Source of the DNA: Membranipora membranacea
Taxonomy: Eukaryota > Bryozoa > Gymnolaemata > Cheilostomatida > Membraniporidae
NCBI GenBank assembly: GCA_914767715.1
Contig: OU612068.1
Coordinates: 30,814,001 to 30,878,000, forward strand
Length of the DNA: 64,000 nt
Direction: 5' to 3'
Each line of letters begins with the position of its first letter. The stretch's first letter is position 1. Both the position numbers and the translations under genes were made by a program. Shown here one piece after another: positions 1-15,300 of this stretch. Below the pieces are notes generated by a model. The model did no database searches and was not told where the DNA came from. It worked only from the letters and a program-made list of their open reading frames with translations.

Positions 1-41
1 AGCTGATATGAGGATATGATGATCTTTGTTTTATACTTTAG

Positions 42-3000
42 TGTGAAGCCGGACAGTACTGCACTTTTCTAATTCTCAACTCTGGAGCTTTGTATGCTAT
101 GGGCAAAGGAAGTTATGGCAGACTGGGTCTGGGCGACTCGACCAATCACGCTACACCTCAGAGAGTTAGGTTCAAAGATGAAACTGACAGTATCAAACTC
201 AAAATGGTAAGCAACTCGTTTCTCTTACTGTTAACATTTTCTAAGCAAAACCATTGTCATGTTTCAATCATTATTCCTGTTAATTTTATGTGCAATAATT
301 ACAGATCTTGTTTTTTTTAAGCAACTGCATACATGAATAAACTTCTCCATTATTATATTATCTCTTTGTGAATGTCTTATCATGATGTTATAACTGTACA
401 GGTATCGTCATCTAAAGGATCAGACGGACACACTCTAGCTGTAACTACTACTGGTGAGCTCTACTCATGGGGTGATGGAGATTACGGTAAACTGGGACAC
501 GGAAACAGTACAACTCATAAAACACCTAAACAAGTTCTCGGAGTTCTCAATGATAAGGTTTGTGTTTCTGTTTATGAATCGCATGACTGCGGATGTCTTT
601 ACTATCTTTTTGTTGTGTTTTAGGCCTTATTGATGTGAACCAAATTGATCGGGTCTTGAATGATGGGAATCACATTAGACACTTTATTTGTGGGAACCAA
701 AGTTACCTTATAAACCTTCTCAGCACGCAAATGATGTATGTGAATGTGTTTTTTTTATCACAGAATGTTAGCTGGGGATCAGCTGGGTATAGACACAGTG
801 CTGCTGTAACAGAAGAAGGTCAGTTATATACATGGGGAGAGGGAGACTACGGGCGACTTGGGCATGGTGATAGTCATAGCAGGTAAAATACCCTACACAT
901 GTGCAAACAATGAGATCAGAATCTACTTCAGCGGCCTGCTATAAATAGATTGAATCCTGTCCTTCTCATAATATCTACGAGCCCAAAGCAGTCTTTGGTG
1001 TATTTTGAATTTTTCTTGTTGCTTGATTGCCAAGGTTGATGCATATAGATAAAAACATATTAGTGTGAATGTAGAGGATATGACATGGGAGATGTATTCT
1101 AAAATTTGGAACAATCTTTACATTTATCACTAAACAAATCCCGAAAATCCGAGCTTTTTTGAATTTGGTCAGTTGCATATTTGATGAGAATTCAAATGCT
1201 ATTTTTGATACTTTTGTATTAAGTTCATAGATATAAAATCTGTTGACACCCAATTTTTTCGTGTTCACCTTCTTTTGTTTCCAAAATTGTTTCATTTCCT
1301 AATGACTATTTTTTTTGAAGGAACATGCCCTGTATTGTAAAAGATTTAAACAATGTGGGACAAGTAGCCTGTGGATCCTCACACACATTGGTTTTGTCAA
1401 AAGACGGGGCGACAGTCTGGTCATTTGGTGATGGAAGCCATGGTAAGTAAATTGTTAGTTATCACATGACACTACCAGCTCTGAAATAACAAAACTGCAT
1501 GATATCTTACTTTGTATATCACTCCATATGAGAAAAACACTCATCCATAAGAAGGTTAGAAAAATCAGACAAAAGTTATGGTATTATCGTCGCTTAAGAA
1601 CTGATTGAAAATCTCAACGATGAACCTTGTTATTGGCAGGAAAACTAGGACATGGGGACACAACTCGAGTATACAGGCCGAGAGTAATAGACCAGTTATC
1701 TGATATTTATGTGAAAAAGATAACATGTGGTAACCAGTCTTCTTATGCTCTCACTTCTACTGGCCAGGTAATGTCTAACTATGACACTCAGAACACATGT
1801 CCATTATTCATGCTGCAATTTTGTTGTACAGACAGAGACCCCCCCCCCCCCCCCAGGCACTACACGACGATCCCTGTAAGTCTGGAGTATGGATGGAGTT
1901 TGTCTAATTAATTGTTTGTTTCCTCAAAGAAGTTTGCTTCACCCTGTACTACAAACTGATTTTCTTCAATTTATACTATTGTGTTTGATATATATTTTGT
2001 TATTGTATTACTAAATATTTTGTTACTGTATTTGATATCTTTCAGGTGTATGGATGGGGAGGGAGCACCTGTTTAGGCACAGATTCTGACATACTGTCAC
2101 CAACACTCATAGAAGGTCTGGGTGGGATGAGAATAGTGGATATATCATGTGGTGACAGCCATACAGTTGCTGTCAGAGACAGTAAGTTATCACTAAACTG
2201 TGGAGTTATCTACACTCATTGTAGATACAGCATATTGCTCCATCTTCAATACTAAATGCTAGTCACTGTTAGGTACTGATAAGAGTGGTGATAATGTGAA
2301 TGTGACTCTTATTTATATGATGCATTTAATTAAATGGCTATCTGGTGAGTTTTATTGAGTGTTTTTTTTTTACATTCCATTGTAAAAAGTCAACAGACTT
2401 ATTTTAGACGCTAGATTATAGATCTTTCAGTCCATTCTTGATCCTGTGTGGTCAATCAAGGAATGCTCTGATACCAAAGGCAGAGCGGTGGTAAGGGAGT
2501 AATAGGATACAGTAGAAGTGATTAACAACAAGTGACTGTTTGTTTCACAGATCATGAGGTTTATGCGTGGGGTAATAATGCCATGGGACAGTGTGGACTG
2601 GGACATACTCAGAGCCCAGTACTCAAACCAACCAGAACAGTACAGCTCAGTGGTGTGCCAATCTACCAGGTAATTCTTATTTCACATAATTCCATAAACC
2701 ATTATTCCATTATGTTTTTCTTTTAATTTGATATTTACCATCAATTGACTAATTAAAATGTTTATCACTAAATATTGAATTTTTGAATTGTTTTTCCCAG
2801 TTATGACTGGCAGGACGCGCTCACGGAATCTAAACAAAGTAGTGAAGGAAATATGCACATACCCCACTGGGAGAAGGCGAGATTTTTACTAGTTGGTTCT
2901 ATTATTTTGGGTTGATCGGCTAAAATATTTAATTGTTGAAGTAACAAAAGTCACAAAATACATGATAATTTTGAAAAAAAAACTCAATTTTATTAAATTT

Positions 3001-3348
3001 TGTGAAATTGGTCAATATTCATTATAGTGTCATCCCGGTCAACCACGGGCAAAGAGGACAAGTCGGTGCACTTTGGTTATAGATTATTTCCAAAGAGATC
3101 TACCTTCTGTGTATTATTTAGAATGTGTGTATTTATCAGTATACTTATATATTAGTATTCATGTTTGTACTTATTAGATATCAGCTGGTACGTCTCATAG
3201 TATGGCCTGGACTACTCCGCCCTCAGAGTGTCAATCATCTAACTGGACACGACCCTTTTGTGTAGATCTACATCAGTCAACATTTGAAGTTATTCTCTCA
3301 TTTCTCAGATCTTACTGTCAGGGATTCTCCTCTGACAAGATACCGCAG
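42..3348 (+). CDS. HERC1: HERC1 segment: RCC1-like domain 1 (exons 1-8 of window)
   Basis: Coding exons: 42-206, 402-557, 764-882, 1321-1442, 1640-1767, 2046-2181, 2551-2669, 3178-3348. They encode about six to seven RCC1 blades, recognised by repeated W/F-G-x-G-x-x-G-x-L-G-x-G cores (for example [33 protein letters not shown]) and by intervening C-G-x-x-H-[ST]-hydrophobic motifs. The last blade closes with a GTSHSMAW motif in exon 8, as in vertebrate HERC1. Each blade is split over more than one exon, with mixed phases. In mammals this domain promotes nucleotide exchange on ARF and Rab GTPases; that activity is inferred here from homology only. The exon before 42 (earlier blades and N-terminus) is missing because the window starts in an intron; the acceptor AG is at 40-41. 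Confidence 0.93.
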
Positions 3349-6300
3349 GTACATTAAACACACTGGTCTTTCTTTGAAAATCTTACAATTGGTAGAAATG
3401 TGTAAACACTGGTAAAAAACCGGTATTTATCCATAAACATCCCTTAATCACTTGACTCAAGTTATCAAGTTGTTCCTCCTATCATAACATTCTGCACAAT
3501 TGATTTATTTCACTAATTTCTAATACCTTTGTTGCTGTATGATATTGCCTAAATACTCAAATTCTTATCATGGCTGATGATATGACGCCATACACTGTTG
3601 TGATAAAAGGCTTCAGCTTGATTGATAAGACTTATATGAAAAAGGACGATACAAACTGATGTCGATTAGATATACTTTTTGTCAGGTAACTTTGATGGTT
3701 TGTCACCGAGGCCTGCAACATGATTCATGCATTCTGAATTTTTCACCTCAGTATTTAAACTACAGATCATGCTCATTTGTTTACTTTGGCAGCCCTTTGA
3801 GAATGAAGGTGATTTGGAGACATTTATACTGACATGTGTAAAACTCTTACATACTCATCTATTTATGGCCAGTAACACAAACAACACCAGTCTACTCGGG
3901 AAGCATGCTGCTCCTATGATGAACCTTCTAGTTGAGTGAGTCTTCTTTGGTGATTCTCCAAGTGATTGTGTTTAACGTACTTCCTGAATCCAGCGGCCAA
4001 GACAATCTATATGAATTGTCTTCGATGCCCTGTAAATATAAGAAACTTTTGTGGCATTCCCTCCTTTTTTTCAGTAGATGTGTATTAAAAATCACTGACA
4101 ATCCTATATGAAAGTATGATGTTCTGACCATTTTTAAGGTTGTTGGACACTGGTGTGCCAAGTTCTATAAGATCTGTCATACTGGAGCTACTAAATGAAG
4201 AGGCGTCGCTTTTACTTCCTCCTTTGCAGGAGAGAATGGGACTATTACATCGCCTCTTACCTAAAGCTAATGTCGACTGGGACTCTTTAAGTCAAGGACA
4301 GGTATGAGAGTATAATCTACACTTTTTAAATAATCACCCTTCAACTAAACACAATCTCTAAATTACTCATTTACCAGGTAATAATATTATTATAGTAGGG
4401 CTATTTATAAATTGCTCCAGTTTGTGAGTAAGATAAGATAACCTGGCACAGTGATCATTATAATTTGCTGAGTAAAAAGTTTATAATTCGCATGTGATTA
4501 TAGCAGGGTTCCCTGATTGTAGATTATAGATTGTACCATTCTACTGTACATTCCCAATGCGTGCTTTGATAGGCCTGCTTATTTAAAGCTTTGAGATTCC
4601 AGTATCAAAGTTTGATCTTGTGAGTAACAACCCACATGACTTTTCTGTGACATATAAGAAGCTCAGTACAGTTATTGATTTAAACTGACCTTTTTTATAC
4701 AACAGAACAGATTCAATGCCAACAGTCAATGATGATGATTGATTTTTTATGCGCTTGAAATGCTTTATTTTTGGATTTACAGTAGGGATTACCGTCCTCA
4801 AATTGCTCACTGACTCAAATTGCAACATTGACTGGCGGAGACTGTACTAAGATCCAAGTTTATTGAATGCATTTTTATCTATCACTTTCATTGTATGGAC
4901 ACATCAAAATCATGTGGCATTTCTATCGATGATGTCATACCAACAGCTAGATTGTTAAGTCCCATCACTGTCCGAGGTTATTACTTAAGCTTTTAAGAAT
5001 CGTTGCCTTTGAAAGTTTGCAACTGACTCTAAACCCCTACTGATTTTAGTCACTCTGTCATCAGGGCGCTAACGCAACCTCACATGTAGAATAGAGCTAC
5101 GGGGACAATGTTTTAAAGCACAATGTGTGCAGTTTTTAAATTCAGTCTTTTTTATAAAGATAATTTTTTTTACGTCCATCAATTTTTAATAAACTAGTAC
5201 GGAACCTTTAGTTCGACAGAACGCGTTATCTCTTAACCATATATATAAATATATATATACAATGTCTCAAACAAATTAAAGATGACTTATAGGAAATGAG
5301 GGGAGTCACAAGGCTTCCAACCCCTCATATTGTTTGTATCTGATATTGTAGACTGTACAGCTGCACATTATACTGAGAAGTGTGAAAGGTCACAACGAAG
5401 TAGCCTCCATCCTCAATATCCATAATGACTGGGAGGAGGGGGGTCTCAAGCTGGCCGAGTCTCTGATGATATCAATCTTAGGAAACTTAGCTAGCAGCTC
5501 GGTATGTGGCCAGATCTCATTGGCCCGTCAGCATGATCAAGGCTTGATGATGAGATGTGAACAAATGAAAGTGAAGAAATTATTTTTGACACAAAAAGAT
5601 AGTGGATTAAACTTGTGGATGTCAGGTATTAAGTTAACAAGTCCAACGTGAGACAGATGTAATGTTTCAGTTATGTTGTGAAAAGTAAGCAAGTCACAAC
5701 ATAAATTGATTGATTCATTATTTAGGGACAGAAGATGCGTTTATTATGTGGAGACAAAACTGAAAAGAAGGATAGCTCTTCTCTAGTAAAGAGTACATAC
5801 AACTTGACTAACAGTCTACATCAGCTACTCCTCAATCTACAGCTTCATCTGGTCACTTACTGTGTGCTGCCTCATCAAACTAAACATAATACAGATAGTA
5901 CTCACGTCAGCAAGGTAACCCTGCCATAATGTCAGTTTTGTATTTTTTTCTCCAGAGGTAATAACATTGTTAGCAGTAAATGCAGAGATTCAGTATTATA
6001 TGTGTGTAGTATGGGACTATCTCAGTGTAGTGGGTGGGACGACTCAAGCTTAGCCTATGATGACGTAGTATAATCTAAAGATGAGCAAACAACGGCTTTA
6101 ACCTCTATTTCAAAAGTTTTTAATGTTATATCGCTGATTCTGTATATCCCAGGGGGCACTTGTCTCACATAACAAATTCTTTCAATGACTTAGAGGTATT
6201 GAGGAGCTGGTTTCTAATTAAAGTATTGGTTCATTTAGAGGTTCTTTTAAACATACAGTCGCTTATATACATACAGTCTTTTATACACAATAGAATAGCG

Positions 6301-9300
6301 CATTCCATATTCCATTCTTTCATTCTCTTTTTGTTGGCACTGTACAGACTACAGTTTGATTAGAAATGATCTAGTTGGCAATTAAAAGTAAAAAACACCA
6401 GCAAAATGTTTTTGACACAAATGCCAATACAACATTGAAAAGCTCAATCGCGTTATTATCTTTTTAATCCATAATGTTTAAGATTTGATTGGCTATCAAA
6501 GTCTACATTTTATATTACATACCATTGTATTATATACCTGGTTTTGTAGGATGCGAGACATAAGGATAAGATACATGATATGGAGTGTATATTATTATCA
6601 TATCTCAAATCTATGTTCTCTGTGAGCCATGATCTTCTCTCAGCTGTAGCTGATAAAATATCTGAGATGGCCTATAGCGAACTCTCCCTCAAAGAGGAAC
6701 TCTCTGGTGAGCTGATACTCCTTATGTAGGAGATACGTTAAATACCTAAGTATTTATTTCTCCATAGGGTTATGCTTAGGATTGGCGCTCTTGTGATGGA
6801 GAGTTGGTATATTTTAGACCCAGTGCAATCCATATTTTCACACAACCCTATGCTATGCTATGCTAGCTTGACAGTCATCCTAAGCAGGCAAGATTATGAA
6901 CCTTGTGATGAGTATGTGATGAGTATTTAGCTGTGTTTACACAATTAAAAACTCCGACACAGGTCACCGATTTGATTTGACTGACCGTGTAAACAGTTAA
7001 TCTGTGTTTAAATCGGTGCTTAAATCTGTATTGTTCAAAATCGTTCATTGTCGCAAGTGAACGACAAATCTTATCTTATTAACGATTATGAATGGTTCAG
7101 CCAATAACAGCGCAGCAGCGTTTCAGTGCTGGGTTACTTGACAACTAGTTGTCTCACTTGCCAATCAGAGACAAGTTGGGTTGGAAGTTTGTGTTGAAAT
7201 CGGTTAGGCATGAACAGTGTGTAAATAGCATGACATGTTGGTATCATTGACATGTTGTCAGACAACGATTATAGAGCAGTTTCATAATCTGTGTCTGTTG
7301 TGGGGAAGTGATTGTTGGGTGAGATTAGACAATACAATGTCAGGCCGTACACCATTCACATATATATATATATACTATAGAGGGTAAAATATCAAAGTTT
7401 ACTGCTATTTTGTGGTTTAAGTTGTCTAATGGAGGTTTAAGTAAGTGTGTATCTCTTCTTGGAAATCGGTGTGATGTGGTAACAAAAAAATCAGAGATGT
7501 ATGGAGGTGATAAGTTATTCAGAGCCTTAAATCCCGTAATGCAAGTAAAATAATTGCTCAGTATTGGAAGGGGTAAAATTTTAAGTGATGTACATAGGTC
7601 ATTAGTAGGTGACAAATAAAAAGGTATATGTTGAACATTGGCCACAATTCTCAAGGCTCTTTTTTGCTGAGTGAAAATTGGGTTTGTGATATTTGATGCA
7701 CATAAGTTGTAATATATATGGATACCATAAATGAGATAACAGTGAATAAATTGAAAATAAAACTGTTTAGCAGAATGCGTGGTCATGTAGGGTCTGCATA
7801 GCTTAAGTAAGTTTGTATTTTTTGACACCTTATCCAAAACAGTCTCACAATGACAATTCAATGAAAATGAGTCAGATATCTTAAAGCCAAGAAGTTCAGT
7901 TTCATGCCTTTGAAATATTTGGTTATTGTCAATTTTTAAATCTAATGATGAATCCTCCCAAAAGAACTTAAAAAGTGTGATTTTTTATAATCTATTGTCA
8001 TGTGATTATTTTTGCTCCACTTGTTGATTGAAACCAAATCTCGATTACAAATTTGAACTAATGTAGAGGGAACAGAATGGCTTGCTACAAAAACAGTGTC
8101 ATCAGCATATGCATAAGAGTTCGAGGAGAGAGGTAGATTTAGTAGGTCATTTATATAAATCTGAAATAAAGTTGGTGCCAGTATTGAACCTTGCGGAACC
8201 CCAATATTGATGTCAAGTATTGATGACAGTGCACCGTTATAATGAACATACTGAGACCTGTCCTGTAGAAATGATGATAGCAACAAAAATGCCTTTTTTT
8301 TTAGATTAGATTAGATTTTATTGATACATTCGTTATCAATGATGATAGTGTGGAATGTGTACAATGCGTAAAAAAAAATACTAAGAGCGGTGATTGTTGA
8401 AATATGTCATAAAAAAAGGAAAAAACGATTTGGCACGCTTTTGTGTTCTACATTTCTTAGGTCTAAAAATGGTGTTATTGCGAGAGGAAACCCTACTAAA
8501 ATTTCTTGGTATTCGATTATAAAGTGGATTGGTCGGATCATCAGCTATTCGTAAAAAATGGCACTTCGAGAGTTCAAAAATAAAATCATATACGGTGGGC
8601 TCAAAATTAAAGTTTTATAGTTTATTTTTTGATATTTGGTGATCAACACAATCAAATGCCTTGCAGAAATCAATAAACAGAAAAATACTCTTCCTTTGTT
8701 TGAGTTTCTCAGAAGAATTGTCAGAAATAATTATGTGAACGGCGTCGCTGCATGAATGTGCAGTGCTAAAACCGGACTGCGATGAAGATATTAGATGGTT
8801 TTCATTTAAAAATATCTGAATATTAATATTTAAATGTTTTTCAAATATCTTCGAAAGAACGGGTAAAACTGATATAGGTCTATAATTTCCTGGGTCATCT
8901 TTTGACCTTGACTTAAAAATAGGGGTTATGCGAGCAATTTTCCAGACTTTTGGAAATATTCCTTCATCTAAAATTCTATTGAAAATATCTGTGAGCACTG
9001 GACCTACGTAGGGAAATGTTTTGTTTAACATCCGAACAGAAATCTGGTCAGGACCAGTGCTTTTGCCTATGGGTGTTGATTTTAGAAGCTTATGCAATGA
9101 GACTGTTGTAAATTTTGGAAATTGTTTCAAACCTTTGTGGTGGTAATTTGGTGAATTACTCGAAAAATCAGAAATCAAAGAAAAATCTTTTGATAGCTTT
9201 GCAGCGATAGATGTAAAATGCTCGTTCAAATTACTGCTAGAAATATCAGCAGCATTGTCAATGTAGGTTTTAGATTTGTTTCTGATATTTAGCGCATTCC

Positions 9301-12300
9301 ACAATGATTTGGTATTATGGCCTTTGGAATTTCCAACCAGTTTTGTCATATACTTCTTCTTTTTTCTTTTTATCATGTTAGTGACAAAGTTTCTTTCAGT
9401 TTTATAAAAATCCCATAACTTTTGAGATTTATACTGGTCTCTTAGTCTCATATGATCACGCACTTCATCATCAATCCACATAAGAAGGACCTCAGATTTG
9501 ACATAGCGAGTCCTCCGTTTTATAAGTTTTGATGTTAAATTTAAGAAAGTTTCATTGAAATTCTCTATGACATGGTTAATGTTGCTGTAACATAGAGATT
9601 GGTGCCAGTCAACATTGCTGAAATATTTGTGTATATTTTCATCGGTCAATTTGCTATAATCGTTGAAATTTATCTTAATTCTTTTCTCTGATTTTACAAC
9701 ACCCTTTTTTCGTATTGCCATAACCAAAAAATGATCACTTAAAGAGTATTTCAGAACTAAGCTAGAACGAACATTGGCTGGTTGGTTGGTGTATATATGA
9801 TCAATGATAGATTCAGAATTTTCTGCAATTCTTGTAAAATCCTTTATTAGTTGTGTAAGTCCAAGTGGATTTATGACATTTCTAAACCACCTGACCAATG
9901 TGTTGTTATGACTGAGGTCAACATTAAAATCACCCAAAATGATAACTTCCCTGCAAATTGATACAATGTTCTCGATGTAATGAGTGAAGACATGGTTCCA
10001 ATCAACAAGTGCGCTAGGTGGGCGATAAACGAAGCATGTTAAAAAAGATTGTGAGTGGGTTTGGGAGATTTTCAAAGTAATTGACTCAGGCATTGAATGG
10101 TTCGCAACATTGATCTCTTCAAATGAAATACCAACATGTATGTAGCATAGCAAACCCCCTCCTTGACCAGTATTCCTATCCTGTCTTACAATATTATAGT
10201 TCGATATATGAAAAAAACTATTTGATTTAGACTCATTTAGAAAAGTCTCAGATAATCAAAAAATATCAAGATCATTTTCATGTAAGATCTTTTTAACTTC
10301 ATCAATTTTGCTTGTAAGCCCTCTAATATTTAGATGAGCTATTTTCATGCCTTGAGTAGAATAACTAGACATTTGGAGTTGAAATTTCTGATAGGTGGGA
10401 ATATATGAATAAAGATTTGAGTGGTATACCATTGTGTATAGCATGTTTCATGTCGGTTTGTGATGAGAATTTTACCTTCACAGTGCGCAAGGTCTTACCA
10501 CCTTTTGAGAGTCTCTCAATAGTGGCCTCCGGATAAACTGCTTTGACATCTCGCTCTATATCATTGTTGCTGCCTTCTTTAGGGACATTGTACATCATGG
10601 CACAGTTTAAATTTTGAGTCTTGGGTCTTGTGGTCTCCTTGCAGTCGATCCACCAAAGAGGAGACAATTCCATTCCGTTACAATTTTTATAGCTGCAGCA
10701 GTATCTCTAAATTGAATGGCCAGTTATGGATGATCTGACTTAAACTTATATGGCGTTATTTTTTCTACAATCACTAGACCATAATGTTTACAGATCTCTT
10801 TTCGAGTAATATCTTGGTTGTAATTTAAATGGAAAGCTGAATCTTCATAATGACAGAAGAAAATCCTCATTTCATAATGTGCCAAATATATGGAAAACTG
10901 GAATGTTTGCCTAATTGAAGAATAATATGTAAATGTAAAATGTAAATCTCTTTTTATTTAGCTGCTCTCCAGCAATCTTTACATGAATATAAGATAGATA
11001 TATTTACGTATTCAATTTAGCGCACTCCTGTACAAGGTAGGAATGTTGATTATCTTTGCCAAAATAGTTGAAACCGCAGTTTCATGTGTCATGTTTTGTC
11101 ATCTTCCAAACATAGAGAAATAAAAGTGCCTTGGCCTAATTGCTGTCAGTTTGAAGGTAAGTGGGGATCACATATTTTAAGTAAATTGACTGCAGGGTTA
11201 ATACACCAAAGAGCTTTAACTCCCTCCTCCAAATGTAGTCAAACTATCCTGCCTCTATCAAGGTTTTTTCTAACTCTCTTGAATTCAGGTATACTGATAA
11301 AGTCACCAGCCGGCAGCATGCTGCTCTCTCTGATACACTCACTTCTACTGCTGCCGATAACTAGGATTATACCCCTACTGGATAAATTACAAAGTCTGCT
11401 TGATAAACTTAACTCTGTCAACCGAGTATTCATGAGATACGACAAAGTCAACTCAAGTAAGTCTCACTCACCCTCTGCTTATGTAATATGTGAGATTAAG
11501 AGGTATGTGTAGTAGAAAGGACCAACTGGCTCCAAACGGGATTTTGTAGCATTCTATTATCAAAAACTTCTTTTATTAGATAATGGAACAATTGAGAATT
11601 CATTTAAATTCAGCAGCTTTAACACGGTATCGGATATAAGTAAGCAGGACAAATTACCAACTAGTATGTGCTGTCTGTAAATCTGTGCTGTGCCCTCTTA
11701 GCTGTCATTTTTTTATTGTCTTCACCATGTTTGTCTGTTTGGAAAGAAGATGATTCCTGCAAATCATTTCACTGCCACATATTACATCAGGCGCTGCAAA
11801 TCTCACATAAAAATAAGAATCTGCCAAAGATATTAAACAATAGAACATACCTCAAATTAGACCAGCCTGTGACCAAGGAGTTATAAGAACTCCTTGCTGT
11901 GACAGCAGGGACTTTAAATAAACAAATAATTTTATCATACAAAATATTCAGACTCATCCAAACAGTGGAGACGCTCAATTTTTTTATATTGCAGCTGTAT
12001 TTGGTGGTTGTATTGTAGACATAATATATATTGTAAATGCACATGGGCTACTATGGGGAATCCTGGATGTGTTATATTGAGCTTCATATAAAGCTTTATT
12101 TTGTTAGAATAAATAATATAGTTCAGTTATAGCCTGAGTAATCACACATATAAATTTTTTTCAGAAAACGTCTGGTTGCTAGATGTTGAGAAATGCTGCT
12201 CGTTTCTGATCGGGAGGATTCTGGGTAATATGCTCTTAGTCGGAGTCAGACAGACAACTGAAGAAGCTGAGTGTAGTGTTTGGTGTTCTCTATCACTCTT

Positions 12301-15300
12301 TAACAACGGCATAGAAAGTCATCATTGTGACGGTGAGTCATACAGCCATAGGAGACAAGCTACTGCCTTGGTCCCATTTTTGAGCAGAGGCTGTCCTCAT
12401 GAAGCGGTCCAAAGACTATCCAGTAATAAACACTGTTTCTGAGCAATGAACAATGGTAGAGGGAGATCATTGTTCTGAACGAGCTGTTTACTTTTTGGTA
12501 TTGGCGCCGCCTCTTCTTAGCGCTAGAGCGGAATCTATACTGCTGACCGAAGGGCCCAGCCTGGTCGGTGATTGTGAGAGACATTCATTGGACGATTCAT
12601 CAGTAATGGCACAGTGTTTTATGACGGGGACATGCTTGCGCACGCAATCAAATGGAAAGCAATGACAAATGCAGACATAATGAGCTAAGCTAGTGTTCCT
12701 CACTCTAGCCAAAGCTAGTTTACTAGATGGTATGCAGAGGCCTTTAAACCAATATTTAAAAAAATTCTTGGTTAAATTAATAATAGAGGAATAAAATATA
12801 TAATTCAATGTGAAACTAGTCATAGAAGCACCAGAAATTGTTGCATATATGTTCATATGTGATATTTGTTAAGCTCTGTGATCATGATCAAGGCTTGGAA
12901 TGGTTATTTATGATGAAAATATATACATTCTTTTGCCTGGCTCCTTTTTTCACGGAATAAAAATTTGTGATATAGCTCAGTAAAACATAAAGACATGGAG
13001 CCATGCATATAGAACTTCTGCCCAGTACGTTATGCGTACTACGTTTTTTAATATTTGTCAGAAGCTCTCATAATTGAACAATATTTTCTTGGGTAAACTG
13101 TCAGTTAAATGTTGTCATTGTGATGATAGCTGATCATGCATAGAATCTGTAGAACTCTTCATGTAACGGATCAAATTCCGTCTGGAAAGGTGGAGTGTAG
13201 TTCATGTGATCTAATTGAGCATCTAGAGCAGCGACAAACAGGTGAAGTAGGTATCTGATATATCCGTCATAGATTGGGACAGCCATGTTTGGAGCTGACA
13301 CCCTATTTCCCGGAGTCCTGGTTTATTTGGGCAAAAACTTATCCAGTAATGTACCTTAGAAAGAAAAGAAATCTAACCATCAGTACATAATCTGAATTCG
13401 ATAACTAAGGTGGCGTTAATGCCTCAAATGATATGATGCTATTGATTCATGACTGTTATCAAATATTATAAATACTGTCATTGCTGTTATGCCGTCATTG
13501 GTTGAAAAAATAAATCTATGATTGGCTTAGCAGTGCCTATAAATATTACTGCCATCAGGAAAATCACTTATTCATTTATGTAATTTGGTAAAGAGCAATG
13601 AATTCAGGACTATGTTCCAAAGTTTACATGTTTACAGCTTTCATGTTTACAGCATACCAAATTTAATCAAATATTTCAACCGAACGTACAACAAGGGTCC
13701 AAGTTTTTATCAGGCTTAAACTTCCCTCCCTATAGGTGACCTCACTGCCAAATGCCAGCCTGCCTAGCAAGAGTTTAGATGAGGCTTTGTTGCTACTGAT
13801 AACTGTTAGGGGTCAACAAAGGAGCCAGTGAGCCTCTGCGACCTCTCCCATATCATGAGGCCTGTGGGTTGGCAACAACAGTGTCAAACATAGATGAGTT
13901 AGTCCTTGAGTAACCTTAAAATGGTGAAAACGACTTTGGTTGTAACCTCAGTTACCGGATCATTACTTGGTGTGTCCGCCTTATTATCAACGCACAAACC
14001 GAACTGTCCACCATCTCTCAATACTACCATTAAATATTACAAATAACTTATTTTCTTACCTTAATGCACCTTGCAGCTAACTCAGTGAAATGACTGTGGC
14101 AGAGTGTACGTTTATGCTGCTGTTATCTTAGTTATCCTGGTTGTCAGTGGATGGGGAATGCTCAGTGATGCAATTATTACTAAGTCTATGGTGATGCATG
14201 ACTGCTGGGATTTCCCTAGATTTCCCATAGACTACATTTCAATAGCTTACTATGTTTGCCTGAAGCCAATTAAATACTATACGCATGTGGACAGTATCAC
14301 ATATAATAGTAAAGGCAATTAGTTGTATTTAGTATTTTTGGTAGAGGTATACTAGCAAAAAGGCTAAATTAAGCTAAGGTTGAACAGCATTTTGTAAATA
14401 ATTTAAACACAGCACACACTTCTCATGGCTGTTCACAAGAAGATGTATTCCACAAGGGCGCAAAACTCTGATGGAGGTGAGATTTTGTGCCTGCCTACAT
14501 TTTCTCTTGGAAAAACAAAACGAGCAAATTTTTGTTTGTTGTTCTACATGGCTGTGTGGAGCAACTTTTTTTGCTGATAGGGTTCATTCTCCCAATCCAC
14601 AGATGCGCCTCGGTAATAATTTCAGTATTCTATCTCTTACTTTTAGATGATGGTGAGTCTGAATTGATGAAGCTTGCTGAGGGCACTGAGGCTAATGCTA
14701 CACCCACACCTGTCATACTGGCTTATAAATATGCTAAGAAACATGGTAAGTCTGATTTATAAATTTTTAGTAATATCCTGATAAATCTGACTTTTGATAA
14801 TCGAATGACAGAAAATCGACTCTAGCCATTTTACCCCTCCAATTTTAATTATGGTTATTACTGCTCTCAAAAAGATCTAATTAATGCGCTGGTGCTGGTA
14901 TCCATTTTTGTCAGCTGGTTCCCTGGTGCTCTGGATTGTATGGTCTACATAGCCCCTGGTCCTGGTTTCTTTAGACTTGCAGTCATATACTCAACTAAGC
15001 TCAGCCCCCTTTTCTCGGAAAAGATTAAGTCACATGTTAACAGCGATTATATGATCATATCTTTGGTAAAAAAAACCACCTGCAATAATAGTTGCTCTCC
15101 TTTTACTAATGATAAAGGGGGGGGGGGCAACTTGAATTGCTGTCAAATTGATCGAACTTGTTCATATTATATCTTAAGTTTCATTATGCTATGGCTTTAT
15201 ATTTGGTTAGATCTAGACACAGCCAGTATGAGAGATGATACTCTTCTAGAGCAGACAACTAGATATATGATAGCTGCCTTCCTCAAACAGTCAAACATGG

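Larger units (their letters stand above)
7340..10740 (-). mobile_element. Degraded non-LTR retrotransposon (CR1/L2/Jockey-like LINE), antisense in HERC1 intron
   Basis: In the HERC1 intron 6707-11288, the minus strand encodes a LINE. Reading 5' to 3' on the minus strand: an ORF1-like C-terminal region (about 10673-10365); ORF2 apurinic endonuclease motifs ([20 protein letters not shown]); the RT fingers motif [20 protein letters not shown] motif A (FIDFCKAFD); RT motif B ([18 protein letters not shown]); RT motif C (YADDT); and a C-terminal domain. The copy is dead. It has an in-frame TGA near 10255 in the endonuclease, a nested insertion at about 8288-8610, and a frameshift in an A-run near 7985. 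The left edge ends in a short (TA)n at about 7361-7376. The 5' limit is uncertain; ORF1-like coding can be followed only to about 10740. The clade call rests on motif style, not on a phylogeny. Confidence 0.88.

Noticed and set aside
12360-12856. Overlapping open frames on both strands in a HERC1 intron
   Set aside because: Short, mutually overlapping, no homology or splice support.
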